Assembly (NCBI GenBank): GCA_949752745.1
Contig: OX457027.1
Location: forward strand, 90,541,720 to 90,605,719
Origin: Protula sp. h YS-2021
Taxonomy: Eukaryota; Annelida; Polychaeta; Sabellida; Serpulidae
Reading direction: 5' to 3'
DNA length: 64,000 nucleotides
The notes beneath the pieces were generated by a model, which searched no databases, was not told where the DNA came from, and saw only the letters and a program-made list of their open reading frames with translations. Numbering within the stretch: the first letter of the stretch is position 1; the number at the start of each line of letters is the position of its first letter. The position numbers and the translations under genes are program-made. Below, one piece after another: positions 63,900 through 64,000 of this stretch.

Positions 63900-64000
63900 T
63901 GTTGAATGTCTGTTTCTTTCACCCAACTGTTAAACTTGTTTGGCCAACCTAACCACTTGACAAATAATTCTTTCACACCTCCTCGTCTTTTACGTGTTTT
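63896..64000 (-). CDS. Integrase C-terminus (chromodomain), cut by the window edge
   Basis: 34 residues are visible before a TGA at 63896-63898. They are basic at first (TRKRRGG), then have KELFVKWLGWPNKFNSWV, the chromodomain-like pattern V-KWLGW-P-x-x-x-N-S-W-V found at the end of the retroviral-type integrases of Polintons. The catalytic core lies outside the window. The gene stop overlaps the ATPase start. This supports Polinton identity. Confidence 0.85.
   Translation of the reverse strand, partial: KTRKRRGGVKELFVKWLGWPNKFNSWVKETDIQQ

Larger units (their letters stand above)
51777..64000. mobile_element. Autonomous Polinton/Maverick (adintovirus-like) element, right end outside the window
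   Basis: The left end AGTAGTAGGAAAAGGCC matches the mini-element ends. Content: protein-primed DNA polymerase B, PC4-like genes, adenain-like protease, major capsid protein, basic core-like protein, penton-like protein, packaging ATPase, and the chromodomain end of an integrase that runs off the window. This set (PolB, integrase, protease, ATPase, two capsid proteins) defines Polintons, and adintovirus is the name used for animal Polintons seen as viruses. The right TIR and most of the integrase lie beyond 64000, so the target duplication cannot be checked. All genes are open except the major capsid protein, which has one stop. Confidence 0.92.

Overview
The window looks like nuclear DNA of a metazoan, most likely a marine invertebrate. 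It has spliced host exons with GT-AG introns, long microsatellites, segmental duplications, a hAT relic, a Ty3/gypsy relic, MITEs, and several Polinton/Maverick (adintovirus-like) elements. The phylum cannot be fixed from the sequence. A mollusc or other lophotrochozoan is a weak guess.

Positions 1-32000 are a mosaic of segmental duplications. The last exon of a DUF4476-like gene occurs twice (378-626 and, with three further exons, 4737-7290). The 3' flank of that gene occurs three times (from about 627, 7291 and 22870). The second and third flanks continue into two copies of a von Willebrand A plus papain-like protease gene (13166-15210 and 26595-28680). Both copies are broken, at different places. 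Two transposons (10799-12223 and 18861-19960) sit in only one copy, so the other copy shows the empty site. Positions 32000-34480 are mostly microsatellite and unassigned DNA.

Positions 34480-51025 hold a nest of Polinton relatives and other repeats. An almost complete 4.5 kb mini-element (34480-38973) has a perfect 6-bp target duplication and terminal inverted repeats of about 1.2 kb. It carries only a zinc-finger gene and a PC4-domain gene. Then come a 45-bp minisatellite, a minus-strand gypsy relic with LTR and primer-binding site, a decayed sibling of the mini-element (about 42.25-45.6 kb), a 155-bp satellite, and a 2.2 kb foldback element (48859-51025).

Positions 51777-64000 are the left part of an autonomous Polinton/adintovirus-like element; its right end lies beyond the window. 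On the plus strand it has protein-primed DNA polymerase B followed by four small genes of a PC4-like family. On the minus strand it has a tightly packed set: integrase C-terminus, packaging ATPase, two small unknowns, a small acylated-looking protein, penton-like minor capsid protein, a basic core-like protein, major capsid protein (broken by one in-frame TGA) and an adenain-like protease. Most neighbours on the minus strand overlap by ATGA. TATA boxes on the plus strand lie on upstream stop codons.

The most interesting system is this family as a whole: an autonomous virus-like element, mini-elements with their own TIRs that encode only DNA-binding proteins of the same PC4 family, and a non-coding foldback. 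All share terminal motifs and internal repeats, a relationship like that of satellites to a helper.
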